Source: VMGX01 sp038065915
Lineage (GTDB): Bacteria; Patescibacteriota; Minisyncoccia; Phycocordibacterales; 21-14-all-36-13
Length of the DNA: 64,000 nt
Direction of reading: 5' to 3'
NCBI GenBank assembly: GCA_038065915.1
Contig: JBBTPZ010000003.1
Span: 1-64,000 of the forward strand
Both the position numbers and the translations under genes were made by a program. The notes beneath the pieces are model-generated. The model was given only the letters and a program-made list of their open reading frames with translations, made no database searches and had not been told where the DNA came from. Shown here piece by piece: positions 26,843 to 35,567 of this stretch. How positions within the stretch are numbered: position 1 is the stretch's first letter; each line of letters begins with the position of its first letter.

Positions 26843-26907
26843 ACTTGGAAACCGAGTTTCCAAGTGAGGATTTTTATTATAAAAGGTCGCGCGTGAGCGC
26901 GACCTTA
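26843..26907 (+). terminator. rpsA terminator pair
   Basis: First, CCCCACTTGGAAAC/GTTTCCAAGTGAGG followed by a T-run (a variant of the LEAELPSK palindrome serving as a terminator). Second, AAGGTCGCGC/GCGCGACCTT at 26884-26906, usable by either strand between the convergent genes. Confidence 0.8.
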
Positions 26908-26916
26908 AGTTATATT

Positions 26917-27582
26917 CTAATCTCCATCTTCTGGCCCCATGATATTGGGGTTTTTTCTTTCTGTTTCTTTCTCCTCTTCTTCCGGATTATAAAGAAGAAT
27001 AAATTCTTTAAACTCCTTCAAAAAATTTTCTTCCAACAATCCGAGAGAAATAATTTTTTTACCTAATTCTTCTATCCTCGTTTTCTCTAATTCTTTTTCT
27101 TGAACTAAAGAAGCGTAAGATAAAAATTCAGATTCTTTGATTTTTTCCTTGCCTTCCTTTACTTTGGCAAGTATATTCTGAATTTTTTTCTCTACATCAA
27201 AAATTTTTTTAATTTTTTGAGACTCACAAGATACACAGAGGAGAATCAGATTTTTTAAATCATTCCTGTTAACATATCTTGATGACGAGAGTGTATAACT
27301 AAGATATGCTTGATGGGTATTTGGTAAGAAAGTTTTAACATGTTGTGGAAAACTTCGAAATATCTCATTCACTATTTTTTTAACACTTGCATTGTGATAA
27401 AGAGAGATAATCCAATTAAAAACATAATCCAAGTTTTCTTTTCTCTCTTTTTCTTTCTTCATTTTTTTCATTTGTTTTCTGAAGAAAAATAAACCCAATT
27501 TACAAATAAAAAAAATGATAGCTAACGATAGGACAACATAGTATGTCATCCAAAAAATATTTTGAAATGATATCTCAGACAT
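26917..27582 (-). CDS. Single-pass membrane protein of unknown function, 221 aa
   Basis: Residues 12-34 form a transmembrane segment. The rest is a Lys/Glu-rich, largely helical cytoplasmic domain, with coiled-coil character around 125-180 and an acidic Glu run near the C-terminus. No family is recognised. It has a perfect AGGAGG ribosome site 6 bases before ATG and a consensus promoter 78 bases upstream, unlike the leaderless core genes around it. This class of strong signals is shared with the genes at 37661 and 55130. Confidence 0.75.
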   Translation of the reverse strand: MSEISFQNIFWMTYYVVLSLAIIFFICKLGLFFFRKQMKKMKKEKERKENLDYVFNWIISLYHNASVKKIVNEIFRSFPQHVKTFLPNTHQAYLSYTLSSSRYVNRNDLKNLILLCVSCESQKIKKIFDVEKKIQNILAKVKEGKEKIKESEFLSYASLVQEKELEKTRIEELGKKIISLGLLEENFLKEFKEFILLYNPEEEEKETERKNPNIMGPEDGD

Positions 27583-27660
27583 TTGTTCCTCCTTGGTCTT
27601 CCGACCTAGTCTGTTTTGAAAAAATTATTTAATGCTCAAAGAACTAACTGAGCTACATAT

Positions 27661-27690
27661 ATTATAGCACTATAGACCATACTTTGTCAA
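27661..27690 (-). promoter_or_regulatory. Consensus promoter of the 221-aa membrane protein
   Basis: On the minus strand TTGACA (27685-27690), an 18-base spacer and TATAAT (27661-27666). The leader contains GGTCGGAAGACC just before AGGAGG. Confidence 0.85.
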
Positions 27691-27814
27691 TATGTTTGTT
27701 TTAAGTATAAATAGGCGCTAATTTTAAATTTCCAGCGGTTCAATCGCTGGAAATTTAACTGGGATGATTTTAAAAAATATTATGGATTCAAAACCTCTCC
27801 CAGAGGTTTTGAAT

Positions 27815-28405
27815 TTAATTAAACATATTCATCGCCTTATCCTTCCCTTCTGTAATTATTGTCTCCAACGCTTCGGAAACTTCTTTCATAACTTTTTTCA
27901 TAATTTCATCTTCTTTCTTACTAAACTTCCCTATTATAAAATCCAGAATTTTTTTCTCCCCTATTGGTTTTTTTATTTTTCCACTTGGAGTCGTTGGCGA
28001 AATTCCGACACGCACACGAGTAAATTCATTTGTTTTTATTTTTTTAATTATTGACTCAAGACCTCTGTGTCCCGCCGAACCTTTGTTAAAAGAAATTTTA
28101 AATTTTCCCATTCTTAAATCTAAGTCATCGTGTATTACCACAAGTCCAAGCGCATCTTTTTTACTCTTAATAAATTTTGAAACACAGTCACCGGATTTGT
28201 TCATAAATGTTTCCGGTTTAACAAGAATTATACCCGACTTTCCCATTTTTTCTTTTGTTAAAAGCCCGTTTGTTTTTTTATCTTTCTCAAATTCGTCAAA
28301 ATTATTTTTATTAGCAAAATAATCAAGCACTATTCTGCCGGTATTATGTCTTGTTTTTATATATTCTTTGCCCGGGTTTCCTAAACCAACGATAATATAA
28401 TTCAT
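27815..28405 (-). CDS. pth: Peptidyl-tRNA hydrolase
   Basis: A 196-aa enzyme that releases peptides from stalled peptidyl-tRNA. The conserved residues are present: VGLGNPGKEYIKTRHNTG with the catalytic His, the Met/Asn motif KPETFMNKSG, and VIHDDLDLRMGKFKI with the catalytic Asp. I start at MNYIIVGLG; the longer frame would run through the palindromic promoter. Its TATAAT box lies inside a palindrome that ends at the start codon. Confidence 0.95.
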   Translation of the reverse strand: MNYIIVGLGNPGKEYIKTRHNTGRIVLDYFANKNNFDEFEKDKKTNGLLTKEKMGKSGIILVKPETFMNKSGDCVSKFIKSKKDALGLVVIHDDLDLRMGKFKISFNKGSAGHRGLESIIKKIKTNEFTRVRVGISPTTPSGKIKKPIGEKKILDFIIGKFSKKEDEIMKKVMKEVSEALETIITEGKDKAMNMFN

Positions 28406-28430
28406 AGTGTGTGATATTATATCACACACT
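28406..28430 (-). promoter_or_regulatory. Palindrome overlapping the pth -10 box
   Basis: AGTGTGTGATA and TATCACACACT form 11-bp arms around a 3-bp centre, and TATAAT sits in the middle on the gene strand. The palindrome abuts the ATG. It could be a repressor operator, or a hairpin at the 5' end if transcription starts upstream. Confidence 0.65.
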
Positions 28431-28439
28431 AAAATTGAA

Positions 28440-28670
28440 AATGCAAATATCAAAGTGCAAAGTTGTGGAGTTCGCCAAGGACGAACAAACAATCAGTTGC
28501 AAATTTTCTAAAAGAAAATTTGTCCAATAACTTTAACATTTTACATTGTCTACCTACGGGAGATCTCCCGAAGGGATTATCATTTTACATTTTCCTGCCT
28601 ACCGCAGGCAGGGAGATTTACATTTTACATTTCAGGGCAAAATCATGTCTATGACATAATTTTGCCCTTG
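28440..28670. repeat. Cluster of five different palindromes before lepB
   Basis: GTTCGCCAAGGACGAAC (28469-28485), GCAAATTTTC/GAAAATTTG (28499-28525), CTACGGGAGATCTCCCG (28554-28570), CCTGCCTACCGCAGGCAGG (28590-28608) and AGGGCAAAAT/ATTTTGCCCT (28633-28668), joined by ACATTTTACATT-like spacers. Several of these also occur near 7630, 10321 and inside tsaD. No gene is seen. Confidence 0.75.
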
Positions 28671-28702
28671 TATCAAATGATATTTAAGAATAAAATACAC
28701 GC

Positions 28703-29278
28703 ATGGAAACAGAAAATTTTAATGAAAAAGTTCTTCCGCCAGAAAAAAAAGGAGGATTCATTAAAGATATAATTACTGTTGTTCTCCTCGTAGTGTTTGT
28801 TGTCGTGCCAATTCGTGTTTTTATTGCACAGCCATTTATAGTTTTTGGCGAATCTATGAGTCCAACATTTGAAAATGGGGATTATTTAATTGTTGACCAA
28901 GTATCCTACAAACTTAGCACGCCACAAAGACAGCAGGTGATAATATTTAAATATCCGAACGACACAACAAAATTTTTCATAAAAAGAATAATAGGTCTTC
29001 CAAATGAAACGGTTGAAATGATTGGCTCGGATGTTTTTATAAAAAATTTAAAATACCCTGAAGGTTTTAAACTTGAAGAAACTTATATAGCAAATAGTGG
29101 AAATAATAATATGGTAAAAAAACTGGGAGAAAACGAATATTTTGTTATGGGAGATAACAGAAATGCCAGTTCAGATTCTAGAATTTGGGGTCCGTTGAAT
29201 AAAAAATTTATCGTTGGAAAAACATTTTTACAACTATTTCCAATAAAAAAGATTGGGGTATTGCCGGATAAATTTTAA
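28703..29278 (+). CDS. lepB: Signal peptidase I
   Basis: A 191-aa membrane protease that removes signal peptides. There is one transmembrane helix (residues 22-42), then the catalytic Ser in GESMSPTFENGDYL and the catalytic Lys in KRIIGLPNETVEM. The conserved GDNRNASSDSRIWGPL box is also present. Length is normal for single-anchor type I enzymes. A TAAAAT box lies 6 bases upstream. Confidence 0.96.
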   Translation: METENFNEKVLPPEKKGGFIKDIITVVLLVVFVVVPIRVFIAQPFIVFGESMSPTFENGDYLIVDQVSYKLSTPQRQQVIIFKYPNDTTKFFIKRIIGLPNETVEMIGSDVFIKNLKYPEGFKLEETYIANSGNNNMVKKLGENEYFVMGDNRNASSDSRIWGPLNKKFIVGKTFLQLFPIKKIGVLPDKF

Positions 29279-29331
29279 ATTAAACAAGTGGTTATTTTGT
29301 GCTTACCCTGTTAAATAATTATTAACACAAA

Positions 29332-30513
29332 ATGCAAAAACAAATAATACGGTCAACTGGCTGGCAAACAAAACAAGGTATTTTAAGGGCTCAACAAATA
29401 AAACCTTTTGAAACGGCTATTTCTATTGCTGACTATTATGGATTTAAACCAATAAATCCAGTTTATGATAAAAAATGCAGTTCTTGGAAAGATTGCATAA
29501 CACAAAATGAAAGAAATCTGATACAGGGTGTTTATTTAGAAAACAAAGTACCAAATTCTGATTATTCAATGTTTTATAATATAAAAGTTGATAAATTAGA
29601 AGATAAAGAATTTTGTCTTAGTGTTTTTAATACAAAAAAAAGTATTGCGGAAGCATTGATTATTCAAACATCGATGTCCATATTAAATGATTACGGGTAT
29701 GAAGATATTTTCGTTGATATAAATAGTTTAGGAGACAATCGTTCTTTTTCAACTTTCTTGAGAGACATACATTACTATTACAAAAAAAATATTGATTTTA
29801 TTTGTTCTGGCTGTAAGAATAGGTACGAAAAAAATATATTTAAAATATTCGGTTGTAAAAGTGAAAAATGTACTCTCCTAAAAGAAGACGCGCCGAAACC
29901 AATTTCGTATTTGAATGACGACCAAATAAGACATTTTAAAGAGATACTGGAATATCTTGAATCTACAAATATTCCATATAAAATTAATAGCAATTTAATC
30001 TCTCATGACAACAATGAAGGACTCCCAAATATAATATTTCAAATAAAAAAAATGGGACGAAGCGAAAATCTTGAAGATGAAAGTATTTTAGCCAAAGGAG
30101 AAAGATATGAACACCTTTTGAAAAATATGAAGAGCAAGAAAAAAATGCCTTCCGTTTATACTTCTTTAAATTTATTAAATACTAAAAAAATTCCTAAAAA
30201 TAATCACTGCCTAAATAAAAACTGTGATAAAAAAATTTATTTTGTACATGTTGGCCACGAAGCACGACTTCAAAGTTTATATATAATAGAAAATCTTAGA
30301 AGAAGAAATATTCCAATACTACAGTCCATAATTGAGGATGGACTAATAAAACAAATGGCTAATGCAGAAGACACACATGTTACACACACAATAATAATGG
30401 GCGTAAAAGAGGTGAGGGAAAAATTTGTTATCGTAAGAAATATGGAAACACATGCACAAGAATCAATAAGCATTGAACATTTACCTATTTATTTAAAACA
30501 GGTTGTTAAATAA
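29332..30513 (+). CDS. HisRS-like paralog, probably not a synthetase
   Basis: A 393-aa protein resembling histidyl-tRNA synthetase in its middle and end. The segment from about residue 160 carries a CSGCKN...CKSEKC zinc-binding pattern followed by DAPKPISYL, as in the HisRS insertion domain; the last 90 residues match the anticodon-binding domain. I do not find motif 2 or the GFDYY signature, so catalysis looks lost. A regulatory or accessory role like HisZ is one option. A complete HisRS is at 10437. Confidence 0.7.
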   Translation: MQKQIIRSTGWQTKQGILRAQQIKPFETAISIADYYGFKPINPVYDKKCSSWKDCITQNERNLIQGVYLENKVPNSDYSMFYNIKVDKLEDKEFCLSVFNTKKSIAEALIIQTSMSILNDYGYEDIFVDINSLGDNRSFSTFLRDIHYYYKKNIDFICSGCKNRYEKNIFKIFGCKSEKCTLLKEDAPKPISYLNDDQIRHFKEILEYLESTNIPYKINSNLISHDNNEGLPNIIFQIKKMGRSENLEDESILAKGERYEHLLKNMKSKKKMPSVYTSLNLLNTKKIPKNNHCLNKNCDKKIYFVHVGHEARLQSLYIIENLRRRNIPILQSIIEDGLIKQMANAEDTHVTHTIIMGVKEVREKFVIVRNMETHAQESISIEHLPIYLKQVVK

Positions 30514-30541
30514 TTCTTAATATGATAATCTGTCAAACTGT

Positions 30542-30799
30542 ATGATAAATATAGAAATAATAGGAAATGAAAATGAAAGTAATGCGAATCTTTTGAGGAG
30601 GTTTACTAAGCGTGTTCGTTCTTCTGGTGTTATAAAAAAAGTTAGAGCAATTCGTTATAAAACTAGAGATGCATCAAAATTCACCAGAAAAAAACAAGCC
30701 CTTCGTTCAATAAAAAGAAAAATAGAAATAGAGAAATTAATTAGATTTGGTAAACTTCCTGACAATCGCTCCGGGGAAAAACAAAACATTGATGCCTAA
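30542..30799 (+). CDS. rpsU: Ribosomal protein S21
   Basis: An 85-aa basic protein with the S21 pattern: an early NLLRRFTKRVRSSG, an Arg/Lys-rich middle (SKFTRKKQALRSIKRK) and a short tail. S21 sits near the anti-Shine-Dalgarno region of 16S rRNA. It is a little longer than classic forms. It overlaps ybeY by 8 bases, which suggests coupled expression of two 16S-related proteins. Confidence 0.9.
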   Translation: MINIEIIGNENESNANLLRRFTKRVRSSGVIKKVRAIRYKTRDASKFTRKKQALRSIKRKIEIEKLIRFGKLPDNRSGEKQNIDA

Positions 30800-31193
30800 T
30801 GACGAAAAATTTAGCATAACAAAAACTATAAAAGGCAATCTGGCTATAAGCAGATTGCCTTTTGTTAATTTAAAAAATGAAGTTGTCGGTAAAAATTATA
30901 ATTTGAGTTTGGTTTTTATAGGAGATAAGCTTTCTAAAAAATTAAACAAAAAATATAGAAAAAAAGACAAAAAAGCGAATGTTTTGAGTTTTTCTCTCAC
31001 GGATAATGACGGTGAAATTTTTATAAATATAAACGAAACAAAAAAACAAAGCAAGATTAATGGGTATAATTTTAACAATTTCCTAAAATACCTATTTATA
31101 CACAGTTTGCTTCATTTGAAAGGTTACGAACATAGTAGTAAAATGGAGAGCAAGGAACAAAAAATCTTGAAAAAATTTAAAATCAAAAAATAA
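30792..31193 (+). CDS. ybeY: Endoribonuclease YbeY
   Basis: A 133-aa zinc-dependent RNase that matures 16S rRNA. The metal-binding motif is HSLLHLKGYEH, and the family region NVLSFSL is present. The start is the ATG overlapping the rpsU stop (GATGCCTAA); a longer frame lacks support. Residues around 13-23 are encoded by a palindrome (AGGCAATCTG/CAGATTGCCT, 30833-30862) and could be another insertion. Confidence 0.92.
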   Translation: MPNDEKFSITKTIKGNLAISRLPFVNLKNEVVGKNYNLSLVFIGDKLSKKLNKKYRKKDKKANVLSFSLTDNDGEIFININETKKQSKINGYNFNNFLKYLFIHSLLHLKGYEHSSKMESKEQKILKKFKIKK

Positions 31194-31260
31194 AGGATTG
31201 GTCTAATAAAAATTATTTTTGCTTTTTTGTTTTTTAGCTTTTTTGTTTTCTTGTTTTACC

Positions 31261-32433
31261 GTGTCAAGAAACATAATAACAGGAATAGATATAGGAACAT
31301 ACAACATAAAAGTTGTGGTTGCTGAATATGAAAAAAAGGATTCAAAATTGCCTTCAATTATTGGTCTTGGTTTTTCTGAATCACGCGGTCTTAGATATGG
31401 ATATATAATAAATATAAATGATGTAAAAAGTAGTTTGAGAAAAGCAGTAGACCAGGCAGAAAAATCATCAAAAGTAAAAATCAAAAAAGCATATATTTCA
31501 ACAGGAGGAATAAGTTTGGATAGCTTGGTTTCAAATGGTTCAGCAATGATATCAAGAGGAGACAGTGAAATAACTGATATGGATATAGATAAAGCGATAG
31601 AATCAAGCGAAAAAAATATTCCACATCAAGAAATTACAAACAAAAAAATAATCCACACTATTCCTCTTTCATACAAAATTGACGGGAAAACTGTTTTGGG
31701 AAGACCTATCGGAATGAAAGGAATAAAATTTGAAGTTAGTACACTTTTTGTAACTTGTCTTGACCAACATTTTCAAGATTTAGTGCAAGCTGTTGAAGAA
31801 AGTGGTATAGAAGTTGAAGACGTGGTTGCCGCACCAATAGCGGCAAGTTTGGTCGCTATTTCAAGAGCGCAGAAAATTGCTGGCGTCGTATTAGCAAATA
31901 TTGGTTCGGAAACAGTATCAATAATTGTTTACGATAATAATATTCCTATTTCTATAAAAATTTTCCCGATAGGTTCCACACATATAACAAATGACATAGC
32001 GCTTGGATTGAAAATTCCATTAGAAGAAGCGGAAAAAATAAAACTCGGGGCGTTAACAAGAACTGATTTTTCAAAGAGAAAGTTGGATGAAATAATTATG
32101 GCGCGATTAACTGACATATTTGAAATGATAGATTCCCATCTCAAAAAAATTCACAGAAATGGATTATTGCCTGCTGGTATAATTATAACCGGTGGTGGTT
32201 CAGGAATTTCAACAACTGAAGACCTCGCAAAAGCAACATTAAAACTTCCTTCAAAAATAGCTCAAATAAAATATCCTGCGGATTCAAAAATACAAATTAA
32301 GGATTCATATTGGACGGTTGCATACGGATTATGTGTCCTCGGGTTTACAGATGAAGGAGAATCAGTTGGAATTCGTATAGCAAAAAATACAAAAAACAAT
32401 CTAATATCTTGGATTAAACAAATATTACCGTGA
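31261..32433 (+). CDS. ftsA: Cell division protein FtsA
   Basis: A 390-aa actin-like protein that anchors FtsZ to the membrane. It shows the nucleotide-binding loops ITGIDIGTYNIKVVV, VLANIGSETVSIIVYD and IITGGGSGI. It ends in a basic-hydrophobic tail (NNLISWIKQILP), the expected amphipathic membrane-targeting helix. I choose GTG at 31261: the 14 codons upstream come from a T-rich slippage tract and encode no conserved sequence. It is followed by ftsZ with its own promoter. Confidence 0.94.
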   Translation: MSRNIITGIDIGTYNIKVVVAEYEKKDSKLPSIIGLGFSESRGLRYGYIININDVKSSLRKAVDQAEKSSKVKIKKAYISTGGISLDSLVSNGSAMISRGDSEITDMDIDKAIESSEKNIPHQEITNKKIIHTIPLSYKIDGKTVLGRPIGMKGIKFEVSTLFVTCLDQHFQDLVQAVEESGIEVEDVVAAPIAASLVAISRAQKIAGVVLANIGSETVSIIVYDNNIPISIKIFPIGSTHITNDIALGLKIPLEEAEKIKLGALTRTDFSKRKLDEIIMARLTDIFEMIDSHLKKIHRNGLLPAGIIITGGGSGISTTEDLAKATLKLPSKIAQIKYPADSKIQIKDSYWTVAYGLCVLGFTDEGESVGIRIAKNTKNNLISWIKQILP

Positions 32434-32545
32434 TTTATTTAGTTTATGTTTATAATAAAAAAGAACATAAAAAATGTTTTTTTTTGTTTCAAACATGACC
32501 TTAAAAACCTCAAATTTAAAGCTAAATACATCAAATATAATTTTT

Positions 32546-32574
32546 TTGTCAAGTGTTTTTCTTTTCTCTACTTT
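32546..32574 (+). promoter_or_regulatory. Probable ftsZ promoter
   Basis: TTGTCA (32546-32551), a 17-base spacer and TACTTT (32569-32574), giving a leader of about 55 nt. Confidence 0.6.
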
Positions 32575-32635
32575 TGTGCTACATTTTGAATAATAAAATA
32601 TAAGAAAATTAATTAAGCCCTCGGGTAATAAAAAC

Positions 32636-33844
32636 ATGTCTAAAAAAATTGAACCTAAAGTAGAAACATTTGCCAGAATAAAAGTTGTAGGAGTTGGTGG
32701 CTCTGGAAAAAATGCCGTAAACCACATGATAGAATCTCGTTTAGAAGGTGTTGAATTTATAGCAGTTAATACGGATACCCAAGACCTTCATCATTCAAAG
32801 GCAAAAAAGAAAATACATATCGGGAAAAATCTAACTAAAGGACTCGGAACTGGAATGAATACAACACTAGGACAAAGAGCCGCTGAAGAAACTAAGGAAG
32901 AAATGTTGGAAGCATTAAAAGGCGCGGATATGGTTTTCATCGCCTGCGGAATGGGAGGTGGGACAGGAACAGGAGCAAGTCCAATTATCGCCAAAACATC
33001 AAAAGAAATTGGGGCATTGACAGTTGCGGTTGTAACAAAACCATTTTTCTTTGAAGGAGCTCAAAGAATGAGGTTAGCAAATTCTGGATTAGAAAATCTA
33101 CAAAGAGAAGTTGATGCACTAATTGTAATACCAAATGATAAATTATTAACAAACATCGAAAAACATACAACCGCAAAAGATGCTTTTAAAATGTGCGATG
33201 AAATTTTACACGAAGCTGTTGAAGGAATTTCTGATTTAATTACAACTCCCGGAATAATAAATGTTGACTTCGCGGATATAAGAGCAATCATGGAAAACGC
33301 GGGTTCGGCGCTTATGGGTGTTGGAAAAGCATCCGGAGAAAACAGGGCCGTTGAAGCGGCAAAGGCGGCTATTAATTCTCCACTTCTTGATGTATCAATA
33401 AATGGCGCAAAAGGCGTTTTGTTCGCAATAGCAGGTGGAGATGATTTAACAATGAATGAAATCCAAGAAGCGGCCAAAGTAATAACAGAATCAATTGACC
33501 CGGATGCAAAAGTTATATTCGGAGCAATAAAAGATGAGAGGTTAAAGAAAAATGAAATTAAAATCACAGTAATTGCTTCTGGATTTCCAGAAAATCAAGT
33601 AACCCATGGTGGTAAATCATTATTCCAATTTGGTTCTTCAAAAGATTTAAATAAAATGGATAAAGGATTTCCTATGCAAGAAACAACAAAGGCCAAAATG
33701 GATGAAAAGGAACGCGAAGAAAAGAAAGCAGAAAACAAAATTGAAAATAAGGAAAATATTAAAAAAACAGAGAAAGACAATAAAAACGATGATGAAGAAG
33801 ATGATTGGGGCGCAGTTCCAGCGTTTTTGAGAAGAAAAAAATAA
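32636..33844 (+). CDS. ftsZ: Cell division protein FtsZ
   Basis: A 402-aa tubulin-like GTPase that forms the division ring. It has VVGVGGSGKNAVNHM, the GTP loop GMGGGTGTGASP, the T7 loop region VDFADIRAIM, and a charged linker. The C-terminal peptide VPAFLRRKK binds FtsA. Length is typical. The order ftsA-ftsZ is conserved. Confidence 0.97.
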   Translation: MSKKIEPKVETFARIKVVGVGGSGKNAVNHMIESRLEGVEFIAVNTDTQDLHHSKAKKKIHIGKNLTKGLGTGMNTTLGQRAAEETKEEMLEALKGADMVFIACGMGGGTGTGASPIIAKTSKEIGALTVAVVTKPFFFEGAQRMRLANSGLENLQREVDALIVIPNDKLLTNIEKHTTAKDAFKMCDEILHEAVEGISDLITTPGIINVDFADIRAIMENAGSALMGVGKASGENRAVEAAKAAINSPLLDVSINGAKGVLFAIAGGDDLTMNEIQEAAKVITESIDPDAKVIFGAIKDERLKKNEIKITVIASGFPENQVTHGGKSLFQFGSSKDLNKMDKGFPMQETTKAKMDEKEREEKKAENKIENKENIKKTEKDNKNDDEEDDWGAVPAFLRRKK

Positions 33845-33930
33845 ATTCAAAAGACCTAACTTCAAAACTTCCAAATGAAGTTTTGAAGAATCGTGCTAGT
33901 TTTTAATTCTATTTCGGTCTTTTGAATCCA

Positions 33931-33961
33931 TCCCAGTAGTAGAGCAAAGCTCACTACGGGA
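33931..33961. repeat. CCCGTAGTGAGC palindrome (inverted copy) after ftsZ
   Basis: Arms GTAGTAGAGC/GCTCACTAC, here in the orientation opposite to the copies at 15691 and 16194. It is preceded by GAATCGTGCTAG-type sequence that also occurs near 14014. Confidence 0.8.
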
Positions 33962-34103
33962 CAAGTAATATTTTTATAAAAAATGCCCTACTGGGGTGTT
34001 TTTTATTTTAATCTCTAAATTATGATATAATTCAATTCAATTATGAGTTATCTGCGTTGATCTGCGTATGTTCTGCGTCAATCTGCGCATTTTATGAAAT
34101 AAA

Positions 34104-35024
34104 ATGTTATACGATTTAATAATAATTGGTGGTGGACCGGCGGGTTCGGCCGCTTCCGTTTATGCCTCAAGAAAAAAACTAAAAACACTTTTGATAACCG
34201 ACTCTTTTGGAGGTCAAAGTTCTGTTTCGGCGGATATTCAAAATTGGATAGGTTCTAAATCTATTTCTGGAAAAGAATTTTCAAAAAAATTAGAAGAACA
34301 CATTATGGCATACGCCGATGATGTTTTAGACATAAAAAAAGAATTTGTTAGTGATATAAAAAAAAATGAAAACAACTTCACAATAAAAACCGCGAATAAC
34401 ATTTATGAAACAAAAACAATTCTGATTGTGACAGGTAGTAAGAGAAAAAAACTTATCGTTCCTGGAGCGGAAAAATTTGAAAATAAGGGAATCACATATT
34501 GTGCAACTTGTGACGGACCTATTTTTACAGGAATGGATGTTGTAGTGGTTGGCGGAGGCAATTCAGGATTTGAAACGGCGGCACAACTAATCGCATATAC
34601 AAAAAGTGTCACATTACTTTATGATGAAGATAGACCACGTGCAGATAAAATTATTGTTGAAAAAATTCTTTCAAACGAAAAAGTAAGAAATGTTTCCTGT
34701 TCGAGAATAATTGAAATAAAAGGTGGAAAATTTGTTGAATCACTTGTTTGTAAAAATACAAAAACGAACAGAGAAGAAGAAATAAAAACTCAAGGGATTT
34801 TTGTGGAAATTGGAAGTGAACCAACTACGTTTTTTGCAAAGGAAATAGTCAATTTAGATAATTATAATCAAATAATTGTTGACCCTAAAAATCAAAGAAC
34901 TTCTACTGAAGGTGTATGGTCTGCCGGCGATTGTTCTAATGGTTTATATCATCAAAACAACATTGCTGCAGGTGACGCTATAAAAGCGTTGGAAGATATT
35001 TATCTATATCTTTCAAAAAAATAA
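34104..35024 (+). CDS. trxB: Thioredoxin reductase-like flavoprotein
   Basis: A 306-aa FAD/NAD(P)-dependent disulfide reductase. The FAD loop is IIGGGPAGSAAS, the redox centre CATC lies in TYCATCDGPIF, the NADPH loop is VVGGGNSGFETA, and the C-terminal FAD motif is GVWSAGDC. It should reduce thioredoxin or the glutaredoxin at 43412. Its leader (34040-34095) contains several imperfect CTGCGT repeats like those inside tsaD and valS. Confidence 0.93.
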   Translation: MLYDLIIIGGGPAGSAASVYASRKKLKTLLITDSFGGQSSVSADIQNWIGSKSISGKEFSKKLEEHIMAYADDVLDIKKEFVSDIKKNENNFTIKTANNIYETKTILIVTGSKRKKLIVPGAEKFENKGITYCATCDGPIFTGMDVVVVGGGNSGFETAAQLIAYTKSVTLLYDEDRPRADKIIVEKILSNEKVRNVSCSRIIEIKGGKFVESLVCKNTKTNREEEIKTQGIFVEIGSEPTTFFAKEIVNLDNYNQIIVDPKNQRTSTEGVWSAGDCSNGLYHQNNIAAGDAIKALEDIYLYLSKK

Positions 35025-35051
35025 AAATAATTTAATTTTGTACTTACTTTG

Positions 35052-35125
35052 TGCGCGTATCTGGACTTGAACCAGAGGCCTCTACAATGTCAATGTAACG
35101 CTCTAACCACCTGAGCTATACGCGC
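35052..35125 (-). tRNA. tRNA-Val (GAC)
   Basis: Acceptor GCGCGTA/TACGCGC, anticodon loop TTGACAT giving GAC, T-arm CTGG-TTCAAGT-CCAG. No encoded CCA. It is 8 bases from tRNA-Ser(CGA), on the same strand. No antisense T-arm copy follows it. Confidence 0.95.
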
Positions 35126-35132
35126 AAAAATG

Positions 35133-35219
35133 CGGAGGGTAGAGGATTTGAACCTCTGAGGGGATTACTCCCCAACCGCATTTCGAGTGCGGCGCGTTAG
35201 ACCACTCTGCCAACCCTCC
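35133..35219 (-). tRNA. tRNA-Ser (CGA)
   Basis: Long variable arm; anticodon stem CCGCA/TGCGG with loop CTCGAAA giving CGA; acceptor GGAGGGT/ACCCTCC. No complete CCA is encoded. Confidence 0.93.
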
Positions 35220-35292
35220 GTGATTTAAATACTATCATTTTTTGCTTTTTAGACAAAAAATGATATATTTTTATGCGTGGTTTTAAGTTTTT

Positions 35293-35375
35293 AGATTTGG
35301 CTCTATCGTCTAACCAAATTAGAGGATAGCGAACACGGGCTTTTGAAAAGTCGGATCGAATTTGGTAAGTTGTTT
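35293..35375 (+). pseudogene. Degenerate tRNA-Glu 5' copy
   Basis: GGCTCTATCGTCTAAC at about 35300 is identical to the start of the real tRNA-Glu 94 bases downstream. It is followed by a near-inverted copy of the same segment (TTAGAGGATAG) and a scrambled anticodon-arm-like piece (CTTTTGAAAAG). No cloverleaf can form. Confidence 0.65.
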
Positions 35376-35393
35376 TTAAATTTATGTTTATTT

Positions 35394-35465
35394 GGCTCTA
35401 TCGTCTAACGGTTAGGACACAGGCTTTTCAAGCCTGGAATCGGGGTCCGATTCCCCGTAGAGTCA
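35394..35465 (+). tRNA. tRNA-Glu (TTC)
   Basis: Acceptor GGCTCTA/TAGAGTC, anticodon loop CTTTTCA giving TTC, T-arm stem CGGGG/CCCCG. The T-loop reads TCCGATT instead of TTCGATT, and one acceptor pair is G-T. The sequence runs into an assembly gap two bases after the discriminator, so the 3' end may be a misassembled repeat copy. Confidence 0.85.
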
Positions 35466-35467
35466 CA

Positions 35468-35567
35468 NNNNNNNNNNNNNNNNNNNNNNNNNNNNNNNNN
35501 NNNNNNNNNNNNNNNNNNNNNNNNNNNNNNNNNNNNNNNNNNNNNNNNNNNNNNNNNNNNNNNNNNN
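35468..35567. other. Assembly gap (100 N)
   Basis: Exactly 100 N, the conventional size for a gap of unknown length. It sits at a tRNA 3' end and is followed by tandem repeats. Confidence 0.98.
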
